Source of the DNA: Nonomuraea roseoviolacea subsp. carminata
Lineage (GTDB): Bacteria > Actinomycetota > Actinomycetes > Streptosporangiales > Streptosporangiaceae
Assembly (NCBI RefSeq): GCF_024172185.1
Contig: NZ_JAMZEC010000001.1
Coordinates: 4,154,001-4,218,000 of the forward strand
Reading direction: 5' to 3'
Length of the DNA: 64,000 nt
Under the pieces are notes generated by a model, which saw only the letters and a program-made list of their open reading frames with translations, had not been told where the DNA came from and made no database searches. This document shows positions 49,915-63,314 of this stretch, in pieces. The position numbers were made by a program, and so were the translations under genes. Numbering within the stretch: position 1 is the first letter of the stretch; every line of letters begins with the position of its first letter.

Positions 49915-50316
49915 ATGATCAATGACCCCGCACTGCAGGCCCTGTCCAGGCTCGTCGGCACCTGGAAGATCTCCGGGGGACACGAGGGGACCGTGACGTA
50001 CCGCTGGCTGAACGACTTCTTCCTCCAGCAGGACGTCCAGCTCGGCGACACCCACGGCATCGAGATCATCGGCCGGGAGCGGAAGCTGATGGCCGAGCCC
50101 AGCGCCGACATCAAGTCCCGCTACTACGGCGACGACGGCAGCACCCTCGACTACACCTACGCGCTCGACGGCGACACGCTCACCATCTGGGCGGGTGAGC
50201 GCGATTCCCCCGCCTACTTCCGGGGCGTCTTCAGCGCCGACGACCGCACCCTCACCGGAGCCTGGGTCTACCCGGGCGGGGGCGGCTACGACTCCAACGC
50301 CGAGCGCGTCGACTAG
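49915..50316 (+). CDS. Lipocalin-like (DUF1579-like) protein
   Basis: A 133-residue protein predicted as an all-beta barrel: LSRLVGTWKISGGHEGTVTY, LNDFFLQQDVQLGDTHG, DDGSTLDYTYALDGDTLTIW and FSADDRTLTGAWVYPGGG. The pattern WKISG...W...DDRTLTG is typical of small proteins measuring or binding hydrophobic ligands. GGGAGAC precedes the ATG. It is convergent with the phosphatase gene. Confidence 0.78.
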   Translation: MINDPALQALSRLVGTWKISGGHEGTVTYRWLNDFFLQQDVQLGDTHGIEIIGRERKLMAEPSADIKSRYYGDDGSTLDYTYALDGDTLTIWAGERDSPAYFRGVFSADDRTLTGAWVYPGGGGYDSNAERVD

Positions 50317-50338
50317 CGCCTCAGGGGAGACCGGCGCC

Positions 50339-52765
50339 TCAGCGGAGCTGGATGCCGATGACGCAGGTGTCGTCGTCCGTGTCGGACTTGCTGTACGTGA
50401 GCAGATGGTCGAGCCGCTGCTCCAGCGACGACACCTCGGCCGTGGCGACCGTCAGGAGCTGGCGCTGCGAGTGCTCCAGGCTGCGGTCCTTGCGCTCGAT
50501 CAGCCCGTCCGTGTACATGAGCAGCACGTCGTCCTTGTGGAGCTGCACGCTGCCCTCCTCGAACCTGGCCTCCGACAATGCCCCCAGCAGGACGCCCTCG
50601 ATCAGCGGCAGCTCCGACGCCTCGCCGTCGCGCAGCATGATCGGCGGGAAGTGCCCGGCCCGCGCCCACCGCAGGACGCGGGTCTCCGGGTCGAACAGGG
50701 CGCACACGGCCGTCGCGGTCACCTGCTCGGTCAGGTGGTGGGCGACGAGGTTGAGCCAGGTGAGGAGCTGCGCGGGCCCGGCGCCGGTGGTGGCGAGGCC
50801 GCGCAGCGCGTTGCGCAGGACGACCATGCCGGTGGCCGCCTCGATGCCGTGGCCGGCCACGTCGCCGAGCGACAGCAGCACCTGCTTGGACGGCAGCACC
50901 ACGCAGTCGTACCAGTCGCCGCCGACCAGGTGCTCCTCCTCGGCCGGCCGGTAACGGACCCCGATGCGCAGGTCGAAGGCGTCGATCGGGCCGTGGGTGG
51001 GCGGCATGATCGCCTGCTGGAGCTGCAGGGCCAGCCGGTTGCGCTCGGCGGCCTGCTGCTCGGTGTGGGCGAGCTGGTCGCGGGTGGCGGCGAGCGCCAC
51101 CTCCGTCCAATGCTGTGCGGAGATGTCCTGGTACGCGCCCCGCACGCTGAGGAGCCGCCCGTGCGCGTCGAGGACCGGCTCGGCGACCACGCGGATGTGC
51201 CGCGACACCCCGTCGGAGCGCTGGAGCCGGAAGGCCGTGGAGGCGGGCCGCTGGTGGTGCAGCAGGGCGCGCAGGAAGCGGCCGAGCGCCACGGCGTCGT
51301 CCGGGTGCGCGTGCGCCGGGAGTTGCTGGAGCGGGATGGGCGGCGCGGTCTGCGGCAGGCCGAGCAGCGTGAAGAGCTGGCCGTTCCAGGTGATCTCGCC
51401 GTTGACGAGGTTCTCCTCGAAACCGCCCATGCGCCCGAGCCGCTGCGCGTGCTGGAGCAGGCCGGCCACCCGCGCCGCCTCGTCGAGCACCCGCCACAGC
51501 AGCAGCACGCAGTCGCCGTGGCGGCTGATGCTGACGCTGGCCACCGCGGTCAACGGCACCTGGTCGATGATGGCGGTCAGCGGCATGCGCTCGGCGCGGA
51601 ACGGCTCGCCGGTGGCGTGGACGCGCTCGACCTTCTCGAACAGCCCGCCCTCGCCGGCCGCCAGCGGGTACGCCTCCAGCAGCAGCGCCCCGTTGACCGC
51701 GCTGCGCGGGCGGCCGGCGAAGTCGACGAAGTTCGTGTTGACGTGCTGGATGCGGAAGTCGGCGAGGTTCCCGTCGGCGTCGAGGTGCGGCCGCAGGATC
51801 AGGGTGGGGTCGTGCAGGCCGTTGGCCAGGTCGAGCAGCTCGGAGTCGGGCGGGCGCGGGATCGACCGCGTCTCCGGATGGTCCTCCAGGGTGTGGGCGA
51901 TCAGCTCGGCCAGCGCCTCCACCTGCCGCTGCACCGCCTGCGGCTGCGGCGGCAGCGGGTGCGGCCAGACGATCTCCAGCACGCCGAGGACACGCCCTCC
52001 GGTGCCCGTGGGGACCGCGACCCGGGCGCCGCTCTCGTCGGGAAGGTGGCCGATCGACGGCAGCCCGACCTCCGACACGTCGCCGAACCACACGGTGCCC
52101 CGCTCCTCCAGCGCCTGCCGGGCCGGCGTGACGACGCCGGGCGGCACGTACCGCCACCGGCCCGCCTCCCCGGGCGCGAACCCGGCCGCGCCCGCCAGGG
52201 TGAGCGAGCCGTCGGTACCGGCCGCCCAGACGGCGACGGCCGTCGCGCCGAGCGGCGCCAGCGCGTGCTGGAGCAGCGACTCGCTGACCGCCTGGGTGTC
52301 GTCCGCGGCGAGGACGCCGCTCTCCGCCGTGCGCAGCCGCAGCGTGATCGACGGCTTGCCGTCGCCGGAGCCGCCCGCGTCGGCGGCGGAGCCCTGACGG
52401 CCGACGGTCGCGCTGACGAACTGGGCGGCCGCCTCGGTCAGCCGGTCCTGGGCGGCCTGGTTGACGATGTCGGCGGCCAGTTCGAGCTGCGACAGCCCGG
52501 CCTGCTCGGCGAGCGAGGAGAGCTGTCTGGCGGCCTCGGCCGGGTTGCAGCCCAGCCGCTCCACCAGGATGCCCTTGGCCAGCTCGATCAGGGCACGGCC
52601 GTCGGCCGCCGCGTGCGCCTCGCGCACCTCGCGGCGCAGCCGCTCGACGGTGGCGGCGAGCCGCCCGAGGCGGGTGCCCTCATCGGCGGGCTGCTGCGGG
52701 TCGTGCACGTGCTGCTCCTCGACGCTGGTTGGGGCCGGCTGACGAACCGGGCGGCTGGATGACAC
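50339..52765 (-). CDS. ANTAR-PAS-SpoIIE phosphatase of the sensor operon
   Basis: An 808-residue protein. Residues 35-110 form an ANTAR-like helical domain (EAHAAADGRALIELAKGILV then ERLGCNPAEAARQLSSL), normally RNA-binding. GAF-like and PAS-like segments follow (about 160-290 and 310-560), with a C-terminal PP2C/SpoIIE phosphatase (about 600-808, GGDWYDCVVLPSKQVLLSLG, GDVAGHGIEAATG, MYTDGLIERKD). It starts with GTG 9 bp after the hybrid kinase stop, so it is cotranscribed and may act on the same pathway. Confidence 0.9.
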   Translation of the reverse strand: MSSSRPVRQPAPTSVEEQHVHDPQQPADEGTRLGRLAATVERLRREVREAHAAADGRALIELAKGILVERLGCNPAEAARQLSSLAEQAGLSQLELAADIVNQAAQDRLTEAAAQFVSATVGRQGSAADAGGSGDGKPSITLRLRTAESGVLAADDTQAVSESLLQHALAPLGATAVAVWAAGTDGSLTLAGAAGFAPGEAGRWRYVPPGVVTPARQALEERGTVWFGDVSEVGLPSIGHLPDESGARVAVPTGTGGRVLGVLEIVWPHPLPPQPQAVQRQVEALAELIAHTLEDHPETRSIPRPPDSELLDLANGLHDPTLILRPHLDADGNLADFRIQHVNTNFVDFAGRPRSAVNGALLLEAYPLAAGEGGLFEKVERVHATGEPFRAERMPLTAIIDQVPLTAVASVSISRHGDCVLLLWRVLDEAARVAGLLQHAQRLGRMGGFEENLVNGEITWNGQLFTLLGLPQTAPPIPLQQLPAHAHPDDAVALGRFLRALLHHQRPASTAFRLQRSDGVSRHIRVVAEPVLDAHGRLLSVRGAYQDISAQHWTEVALAATRDQLAHTEQQAAERNRLALQLQQAIMPPTHGPIDAFDLRIGVRYRPAEEEHLVGGDWYDCVVLPSKQVLLSLGDVAGHGIEAATGMVVLRNALRGLATTGAGPAQLLTWLNLVAHHLTEQVTATAVCALFDPETRVLRWARAGHFPPIMLRDGEASELPLIEGVLLGALSEARFEEGSVQLHKDDVLLMYTDGLIERKDRSLEHSQRQLLTVATAEVSSLEQRLDHLLTYSKSDTDDDTCVIGIQLR

Positions 52766-52774
52766 GCCCAGGGG

Positions 52775-57073
<4,299 letters not shown>

Positions 57074-57239
57074 CTCCACCCTCGTTCCGCTGAACCGCAT
57101 GCGGTCGCATGCTCGGACATCATTATCGCTATATGGGGCATAACGGGCGGCCAGTCGCTGGGCCGCGCTGTGAATGTACCGGCAAGTAAACAGTTGTTCG
57201 GCACGGTCAGAAGAACCGTATCGATGTGGTCAAGATGCG

Positions 57240-60200
57240 TCACGCGGGACACCGCCCGGTCTGGTCGCCCGGCGGCCGATAACGTTCCCACTCCTCGCGG
57301 GTCAGGCCCCGGGCGGCCAGCAGGCACGCGCGCCGCGCCAGCGCCTCCGGCGCGAGCGGCCACTCCCGCAGCGTCCCCTGGGGGCCGGCGGCCAGCAGCG
57401 AGCCGCGTGCCGTGAACTGGAGGCCGCTCTGGAGGGTGTCCAGCAGCGGCTCGCCGAGCGGTTCCAGGGTCGCCGCGTCCCACAGCCGCAGCGGCTCGCC
57501 GCCCGCGAGGAGCGCGCCGTCGGGGCTGAATGCCAGGTCGCCCGACCCGGTCCTGAGCGTCCGCCGCGTCCCGCAGGCGCGCAGGTCGAGGAAGCGCAGC
57601 ACGCCGTCGTCGCCGGGCACCGCCAGCTCCCGCTCGCCCGGCGCGTACCCGGGCTGCCCGGAGCCGGTGCTGGTCACCACGGCCCGCTGGTCGCAGCCGA
57701 TGATCCGACGTCCGGTGGCCACCTCGCGCTCCGCGTACTGGCCGGGGGTCAGTGTCTCGGCCAGTCGGTCGCCCGCGTGGTTCAGCGTCCACTGGACCTT
57801 CAGCAGGGTGCTGGTCAGCCCCTCGGGCTGGGCGTAGTCCGACAGGACGACCCGGCCCGTCTCCGCCAGCCCCGGGACGCGGCGCGCCACCACGGTCATG
57901 CGGCCGGTCGCCGGGTCCTCGTCCGCGACGCCGAGCACCCGCCCGTCGCCGCTGAAGCGGGCCTCCCCGGTGACGGGCAGCCGCCCGACCACCTGGCCCT
58001 CGGCCATGCTCCACAGCAGGTGCTCGCCGCCGGTCGTGACCAGGAGGTGGCGGCCGTCGGGGGAGAAGGCCAAGCCGTCCAGGCTCTGCTCGGCCGGGAG
58101 GTCCAGCAGCTTGGCGTCGCGGCCCGTACGCAGGTCGCGCAGCGCCACGGACGCGCCGGGGCCCGGGTGGGCGGCGCGGGTGCCGTCGGGCGCCGGGACG
58201 ATCAGCGGCAGCGCGCCCGCCGACGGGATCGTCGCCACCCGACCCGGCCGCAGCGCGGTCTCGGTGTCCCAGACGACCGCCGCGCCCCCGCTGCCCGCCG
58301 CCACCAGCCGGCGGCCGTCGTCGCTGAAGGCCAGCGCCTCCAGCCCGTCGAGGGCGCCGGGGAGCGGGTGGGGGCTCGGCCGCTCCTCGGTCAGGTCCCA
58401 CAGGGTGACCTCGGTCGCCGACGTCCGGGTGGAGATGAGGGCCAGCGAACGGCCGTCCGGGGAGACCGCGGAGGCGTGGAGGGCCTCGAGGGACTGCTTT
58501 GCGCCGACGTCACCGGTGTCGGTCGTGACGGCCGCCGCCTCGTCCCAGCCCCACCGCACGGCCGTCCGCTCGTCGGCGGAGAACGCGACGCCGTCCGCCG
58601 GGGCCCGCGACCGATGCGCGCCGGTACGGGCGTCCAGCAGAGTCATGGCCCGCGCGCCCGTGCCGGCCGCCACTCCGGCGGCGAGCACGGTCCCCCTGGG
58701 GCTGAAACGGAGGGTGGGCCGCGGGTCGGGTATGTCGGGGACGGTCATCCGCGCTGACAGGGCCGTGCGTCGCCCGTCGGACACGCGGTAGGCCCCGATC
58801 CGCCCATCGGCCGTCCACACGGCCACGACCGCACCCTCGGGACCGCCTCCCGCCACGCGCTCACGCCCGCCCTTACCGGAGCGAGGGCCCTTTCCGGGGC
58901 CTCTGCCGCCGCCTCCTCCGGCCATCTCAGCGAGCCCCATGAGTCCTCCCGGAGCCCAGCCGAGACCCGCGAGCCCCGCCCCCATGCTTCCTCCCGGAGC
59001 CCTCCCGAGACCCACGGCCGCGGCCCTGCTTCCTCCCGTGGTCCTCACAAGCCCCGCACCATTCCCCAGACCCGCGCTGGCTCCCAGGCGCGCACCACTT
59101 TCGAGACCCGCACTGCCTCCAAGACGCGCACCGGTCGCGTGGCCCGCGCCGTCTTCGAGACGTCCGCCGTCCCCCAGACGCGCACCAACTTCGAGACCCG
59201 CACCAGTCGCGTGGCCCGAGCCGTCTACGAGACCTTCCCCTCCTCCCAGGCCCGCGCCTTCGACAGAGGGCGCGCCCTTCCCGCCGCCCACGCCTCCACC
59301 CGAGGTCACGCCTTCGGCGAGGACGGTGCCCTTTCCGGCGGCCGGGCCCGCAGCAGGGACGGGGCGGGCGGTCATGGCCACGATCCGCGACCCCTTCGAC
59401 GGGCGGACGCTCCAGCGCAGCCCCCCGGTACGGGCGTCGAAGACGGACAGGCGGTCCGCGCCGCGCCCGGTGGCCAGCAGCACCAGCCGCCCGTCAGGGC
59501 TCAGCCCCGCGTTCTCGTACGGCCCACGGTGCCGGAGCCGCACCACGCGATCGGAGGTCATGTCCCACAGCACCGGGAACTCGGCGCGGTCCTTGCCGAA
59601 CGCGTGCCGCCCGTCCGGGGCGATCCCGAACAGGGTGCCCGCCCGTTCGCCGGCCGGTTCGCCGGTGAGCAGGTCGGCGAAGACGACCCGCCCGGCTCCC
59701 GCCTGCGCCGCGACGCGCCGATGGTCGGCCGACACCGCCATGGGTCTCGCCGCCTCGGAGGAGAACGCGGCCAGCGTCCGCGCGGCGCCCGTCGTCAGGT
59801 CCCACACCCGGACGTCGCCGTCCTGCCCCGCGGCGGCCAGGAAGCGCCCGTCCGGGCCGAACGCGAGCTGCCGTACCTCGCTGATCTCCTCGGGCGGCCC
59901 GCGCAGCACCCGGGCGAACGGACGGCCCTCGGTCCACACGTAGATCCGCCCGTCGAGCGGGGCGCCCGCCGAGCCCGCCTCGGCGTAGTGGGAGGCCGCG
60001 ATCACGCGTCCGCCGGGGGCGACCGCGACCGTGCCCAGGGAGAAGGGCACCGGGTCGCCCGGCCGGACGCGCGGGAACGCGACGATGCCGCGCATCGCCT
60101 CGTGCGTCAGCGACAGCAGGCTTCCGCGCGCCTGCGCGGTGCGGGCGGTGCGCCACGCCTCGGCGGCGAGGACCAGGGCGGCGTCCATCCGGCCGGCCCG

Positions 60201-60950
60201 CTCGGTCAGCGCGAGCGCGGCCAGCCGCCCGGACTCGGCGGCGAGGAACCAGCGGTTCGCCTTGTCGGCGTTGCGCGTGGCCACCACGGCCGCGGCCGAG
60301 GCGGACGCCGCGAGCACGGCCAGAGCCACGGCCACCGCGACGATCAGCCGCCGGGTCAGGCGGTGCTGCCGGACGTCCTCGCCGGTCAGGTCCTCCTTCG
60401 GCCGCCCGTGCAGGGGCGCGGCGAGCTCCGCCACCGCGTCGCCGAAGCGCGGGTCGCGCATGTGGAGCCCGTCGCGCGAGCGCGCCCACGTCAGGTCCAC
60501 CCAGCGCGGCTCCTGCGGGTACGCGTCGCGCAGGACGGCCGGCAACGCGTTCGACCGCGCCGGGTCGAAGCCGTCGCCGGCCCATTCCAGCGTGCCGTCG
60601 GTCAGCACGAGGAGGAGGTCGTCCACCGAGTGGCCGGCCAGCCAGTGCTCGATCTCCCTCGACGGCCAGGGGGAGGCCGCCGCCTCCGGGGAGGCCAGCA
60701 GGATGAAGCACCGGGACGAGTCGAGCGCCTCGCGGATCGACGGCCACAGCCCGGGGTTCGCCGACAGGCTCGCCTGATCAAGAAAAATCCGTAAAGCGCG
60801 CATTTTGTACCAAGGGCGGATGAACCTATGCAGTTCATCGCGCAGCGCCTTGGCGATGGGAGCGTCCTTGGCCCTGCTGTACGAGATGAAGGCGTCGTAA
60901 ACGATCGGCACTTTTGCCGGAAAAGGGGAGAATTCGCTCGCCGGGATCAC
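57240..60950 (-). CDS. TIR-domain protein with transmembrane helix and WD40 repeats
   Basis: A 1,236-residue protein. Residues 15-160 are a TIR domain (VYDAFISYSRAKDAPIAKAL, SRCFILLASPEAAASPWPSR; Glu99 aligns with the NADase Glu position). One transmembrane helix lies at about 203-223 (VAVAVALAVLAASASAAAV), and WD40-type repeats follow from about 310 (for example VRVWDLTTGAARTLAAF, LWDLTEERPSPHPLPGAL). A Gly/Ala-rich low-complexity stretch (531-703) interrupts the propeller. TIR domains either mediate binding or hydrolyse NAD+. It is upstream of the kinase on the same strand. GTG start at 60950. Confidence 0.88.
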   Translation of the reverse strand: MIPASEFSPFPAKVPIVYDAFISYSRAKDAPIAKALRDELHRFIRPWYKMRALRIFLDQASLSANPGLWPSIREALDSSRCFILLASPEAAASPWPSREIEHWLAGHSVDDLLLVLTDGTLEWAGDGFDPARSNALPAVLRDAYPQEPRWVDLTWARSRDGLHMRDPRFGDAVAELAAPLHGRPKEDLTGEDVRQHRLTRRLIVAVAVALAVLAASASAAAVVATRNADKANRWFLAAESGRLAALALTERAGRMDAALVLAAEAWRTARTAQARGSLLSLTHEAMRGIVAFPRVRPGDPVPFSLGTVAVAPGGRVIAASHYAEAGSAGAPLDGRIYVWTEGRPFARVLRGPPEEISEVRQLAFGPDGRFLAAAGQDGDVRVWDLTTGAARTLAAFSSEAARPMAVSADHRRVAAQAGAGRVVFADLLTGEPAGERAGTLFGIAPDGRHAFGKDRAEFPVLWDMTSDRVVRLRHRGPYENAGLSPDGRLVLLATGRGADRLSVFDARTGGLRWSVRPSKGSRIVAMTARPVPAAGPAAGKGTVLAEGVTSGGGVGGGKGAPSVEGAGLGGGEGLVDGSGHATGAGLEVGARLGDGGRLEDGAGHATGARLGGSAGLESGARLGASAGLGNGAGLVRTTGGSRAAAVGLGRAPGGSMGAGLAGLGWAPGGLMGLAEMAGGGGGRGPGKGPRSGKGGRERVAGGGPEGAVVAVWTADGRIGAYRVSDGRRTALSARMTVPDIPDPRPTLRFSPRGTVLAAGVAAGTGARAMTLLDARTGAHRSRAPADGVAFSADERTAVRWGWDEAAAVTTDTGDVGAKQSLEALHASAVSPDGRSLALISTRTSATEVTLWDLTEERPSPHPLPGALDGLEALAFSDDGRRLVAAGSGGAAVVWDTETALRPGRVATIPSAGALPLIVPAPDGTRAAHPGPGASVALRDLRTGRDAKLLDLPAEQSLDGLAFSPDGRHLLVTTGGEHLLWSMAEGQVVGRLPVTGEARFSGDGRVLGVADEDPATGRMTVVARRVPGLAETGRVVLSDYAQPEGLTSTLLKVQWTLNHAGDRLAETLTPGQYAEREVATGRRIIGCDQRAVVTSTGSGQPGYAPGERELAVPGDDGVLRFLDLRACGTRRTLRTGSGDLAFSPDGALLAGGEPLRLWDAATLEPLGEPLLDTLQSGLQFTARGSLLAAGPQGTLREWPLAPEALARRACLLAARGLTREEWERYRPPGDQTGRCPA
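58842..59360 (-). repeat. Gly-rich low-complexity insertion in the WD40 gene
   Basis: Codes for stretches such as GARLGDGGRLEDGAGHATG with internal near-copies (for example the GHATGAGLEVGARLG and GHATGARLGGSAGL blocks). Length and copy number look variable. No structural role is evident. Confidence 0.75.
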
Positions 60951-61192
60951 CTCTCCGGTCGTGCCGCTGCCCGTCGGAACGCCGATGCTTCACCGTCAAG
61001 CCTAACAATGGCCGACTCCGTTGAAGGCCCTTCTCCGTTCTCGTACATTCAGGTGAGCCTTTTCCGGGATCTGGAGGTGGCCGTGCGGCACGCATTGTTC
61101 GCGGTATTCTCCTGGCTGCACTCCTCCATGAGCGCAGGGCGCCCGGCAAGCCCGACCAGCCTAGGAAGGCCCCAGACCCCAGCGCTCACGGT

Positions 61193-62452
61193 TCACCAGT
61201 TGGCGGGCACGCCCGGGATGTTCGCCGGCAACGCGTGCCCCGGCGGGTGGATGACGTACACGATGCCGCCGCTGCTGGAGCTGCGCTGCCACACGTTCTC
61301 GAAGTCGGCCCGCGGATACACCCGCCGCACCGCGTCGTTGCTGGACGAGGCCGGGTCGTTGGCGATCACGTCGCCGGTGGCGGTGAAGCCGACGACCACC
61401 ATGATGTGCCCGTTGGTCCCGTACCCGGCGCCCGGCAGCTCGCCCTTCTTGAACGACTGCGAAGTGATCACCGGGATGCCTGCGGAGATGAATCGTTCCA
61501 GCTCGGTGAGAGACCGCAGCCGCGTCACGAACCCGTCCATGCCGTAGCGCCCCGCGTAGGCGGTGTTGAACGGCCAGTTGCCCGCGCCCTGGTAGGCGTG
61601 GTCGTAGCTGTACCGGGCGGCGTAGTCGACCTCGGGGTTCGGGTCGGACGGGTCCACCCAGGCGGTGTCCTCGGCGCTCGGCCACCTGTCCCAGTAGCCG
61701 AGGACCATCGTGGTCGAGGTGGGGCTGCACCAGGCCTGCCCGCCGCCGTCCCACTCGGGGTAGTGGCCCTCGTGGACGTTCTGGGAGCGGCGCGGCACGG
61801 GCAGCTCGACGCCCCACGCGCCGCCGGCCGGGCTGGCCGGTACGGTCTTGCGTTCGGGTACGGACGAGGCCATCGCGCCGAGCGTGCGCACCCGGGGCGT
61901 GACGCCGGAGCCGGGCGTCCGGTAGAGGGTGAGGCGGAGCTGGTAGGCGTCGATCTGCCGGCCGGCCGCGGCGACCAGCGTGTCGACGGAGACGGTGGCG
62001 TCGGCGTCACCCTGGCCGGGCACCGACGTGCGGCGGATGGCGTCCTCGCCGTAGGCCCAGCGGCCCAGCACGTACCACTTGGTGAGCCCGGCGGAGTTGC
62101 GGGCGCGCGCCTCGACCTGCATCCAGCTCCCGGCCGGGATGTCGGCGGTCCAGGAGGCGATCAGTTCGGTGGCGGGGAAGCCGACCTGCTCCTCGGGACC
62201 GGTCCAGCGGGCGTACTCCCACGTCCTGGTGCCGAGCGCGTCGGTGTAGTCGGTGGTGCCGATCGCGGAGGCGAAGGTCAGGCTGTCGCCGTCGCCGGCC
62301 GTTCCCTCGGGGGTGCCGGTGGAGAAGTCGGAGCGCCGGTAGGCGACGTCCGAGGTGCCGGTCGCCGGTTTGGCCCGGACCGCTCCAGCGGCTGGGGTGG
62401 TGAGAGTCGTGACCACCAGGACGGTGGAGACCAACATGGATAACGCGCGCAT
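61193..62452 (-). CDS. Secreted C39-like cysteine peptidase
   Basis: A 419-residue exported protein (signal peptide ending near AGA, residue 24). The C-terminal half resembles a C39/papain-like peptidase: catalytic Cys in GQAWCSPTSTTMVLGYWDRW, His in TNGHIMVVVGF and Asn/Asp in VIANDPASS. The N-terminal half (30-200) is beta-rich. It may process extracellular or bacteriocin-like substrates. Monocistronic; upstream of the TIR gene on the same strand, with 242 bp between. Confidence 0.88.
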   Translation of the reverse strand: MRALSMLVSTVLVVTTLTTPAAGAVRAKPATGTSDVAYRRSDFSTGTPEGTAGDGDSLTFASAIGTTDYTDALGTRTWEYARWTGPEEQVGFPATELIASWTADIPAGSWMQVEARARNSAGLTKWYVLGRWAYGEDAIRRTSVPGQGDADATVSVDTLVAAAGRQIDAYQLRLTLYRTPGSGVTPRVRTLGAMASSVPERKTVPASPAGGAWGVELPVPRRSQNVHEGHYPEWDGGGQAWCSPTSTTMVLGYWDRWPSAEDTAWVDPSDPNPEVDYAARYSYDHAYQGAGNWPFNTAYAGRYGMDGFVTRLRSLTELERFISAGIPVITSQSFKKGELPGAGYGTNGHIMVVVGFTATGDVIANDPASSSNDAVRRVYPRADFENVWQRSSSSGGIVYVIHPPGHALPANIPGVPANW

Positions 62453-62705
62453 GAACCCACCTTGCTCGGACGCCGCTCGACGCGGCCGAGAGTAGACAGA
62501 TCCGGCATGTCACCACATCGGGAAATCTACGTATGCCCAGCAAGGGCGATGGGTGCCGACCGCCGGGTCAACACGCTGTGAACAGCTCGTGACTCGCCTC
62601 GGGGTGCGCGAAAGGGACGCCTCATGAGCAGTTCCGAGGGGGTGCGAAGGGAATTGCCGGGATCGGTGGAGTAAGCGGTGTAGGCAACAGAAAGGGACCC
62701 TCCGC
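62453..62705. other. 253-bp intergenic region before the ECF sigma gene
   Basis: Divergent promoter region for the peptidase and sigma genes. No operator could be pinned down with confidence. Confidence 0.5.
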
Positions 62706-63314
62706 ATGACCGCTCCACCCGAGGTGGGCGATCCCCTGACCCAGGCAGCCGACGACGCCGTCGCCATCGTCGCGTCGGTGCGGGAGCCGGAACGGTTCGC
62801 GACCCTCTACGACCGGTACTTCGAGGAGATCTACCGCTACCTGGCGGTGCGGGTCGGCCCCGAAGCGGCCGACGACATGGCCGCGGAGACGTTCCTGACC
62901 GCCTTCCGCAAGCGGCACACCTTCGACCCCGACCGCGGAGCCGTACGGCCGTGGCTGTACGGCATCGCGACCAACCTCGTCGCGCTGCACCGGCGAGGGC
63001 TGTCGCGCATGCTCGCGGCCTTCCGCCGCGCGCCGCGCGCCGACGAGGTCGAGGCCGGGCTGGAGGACCGGGTGACCACCCGGGTGGACGCCGCGGGCGC
63101 GCGGGGGCCGCTCGCGGCGGCGCTGGCGGGGCTCTCCCGGGGCGACCGCGACGTCCTGCTGCTCGTCGCGCTGGCCGGCCTGACCTACGAGGAGGTGGCC
63201 GAGTCGCTGCGCATCCCGTACGGCACCGTCGCCTCGCGGCTCAGCCGGGCGCGCAGGAAGGTGCGGGCCGTCCTCGGCGACGTCAACCCCATGAACGGAG
63301 ACGCAGATGGATGA
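62706..63314 (+). CDS. ECF-family RNA polymerase sigma factor
   Basis: A 202-residue sigma-70 region 2/4 protein. Region 2 (RFATLYDRYFEEIYRYLAVR, ETFLTAFRKRHTFDPDRG) and region 4 (GLTYEEVAESLRIPYGTVAS then RLSRARRKVRAVLG) are clear. It directs RNA polymerase to a specific promoter set, possibly its own. The stop overlaps the next start by 8 bp. Confidence 0.93.
   Translation: MTAPPEVGDPLTQAADDAVAIVASVREPERFATLYDRYFEEIYRYLAVRVGPEAADDMAAETFLTAFRKRHTFDPDRGAVRPWLYGIATNLVALHRRGLSRMLAAFRRAPRADEVEAGLEDRVTTRVDAAGARGPLAAALAGLSRGDRDVLLLVALAGLTYEEVAESLRIPYGTVASRLSRARRKVRAVLGDVNPMNGDADG

Noticed and set aside
50195..52762. An 855-codon plus-strand frame over the SpoIIE phosphatase
   Set aside because: Antisense shadow with no family resemblance; the minus strand encodes recognised domains.
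60951..61192. Possible small gene between TIR and peptidase genes
   Set aside because: Frames are short, Arg/Ser-rich and without ribosome sites; treated as intergenic.
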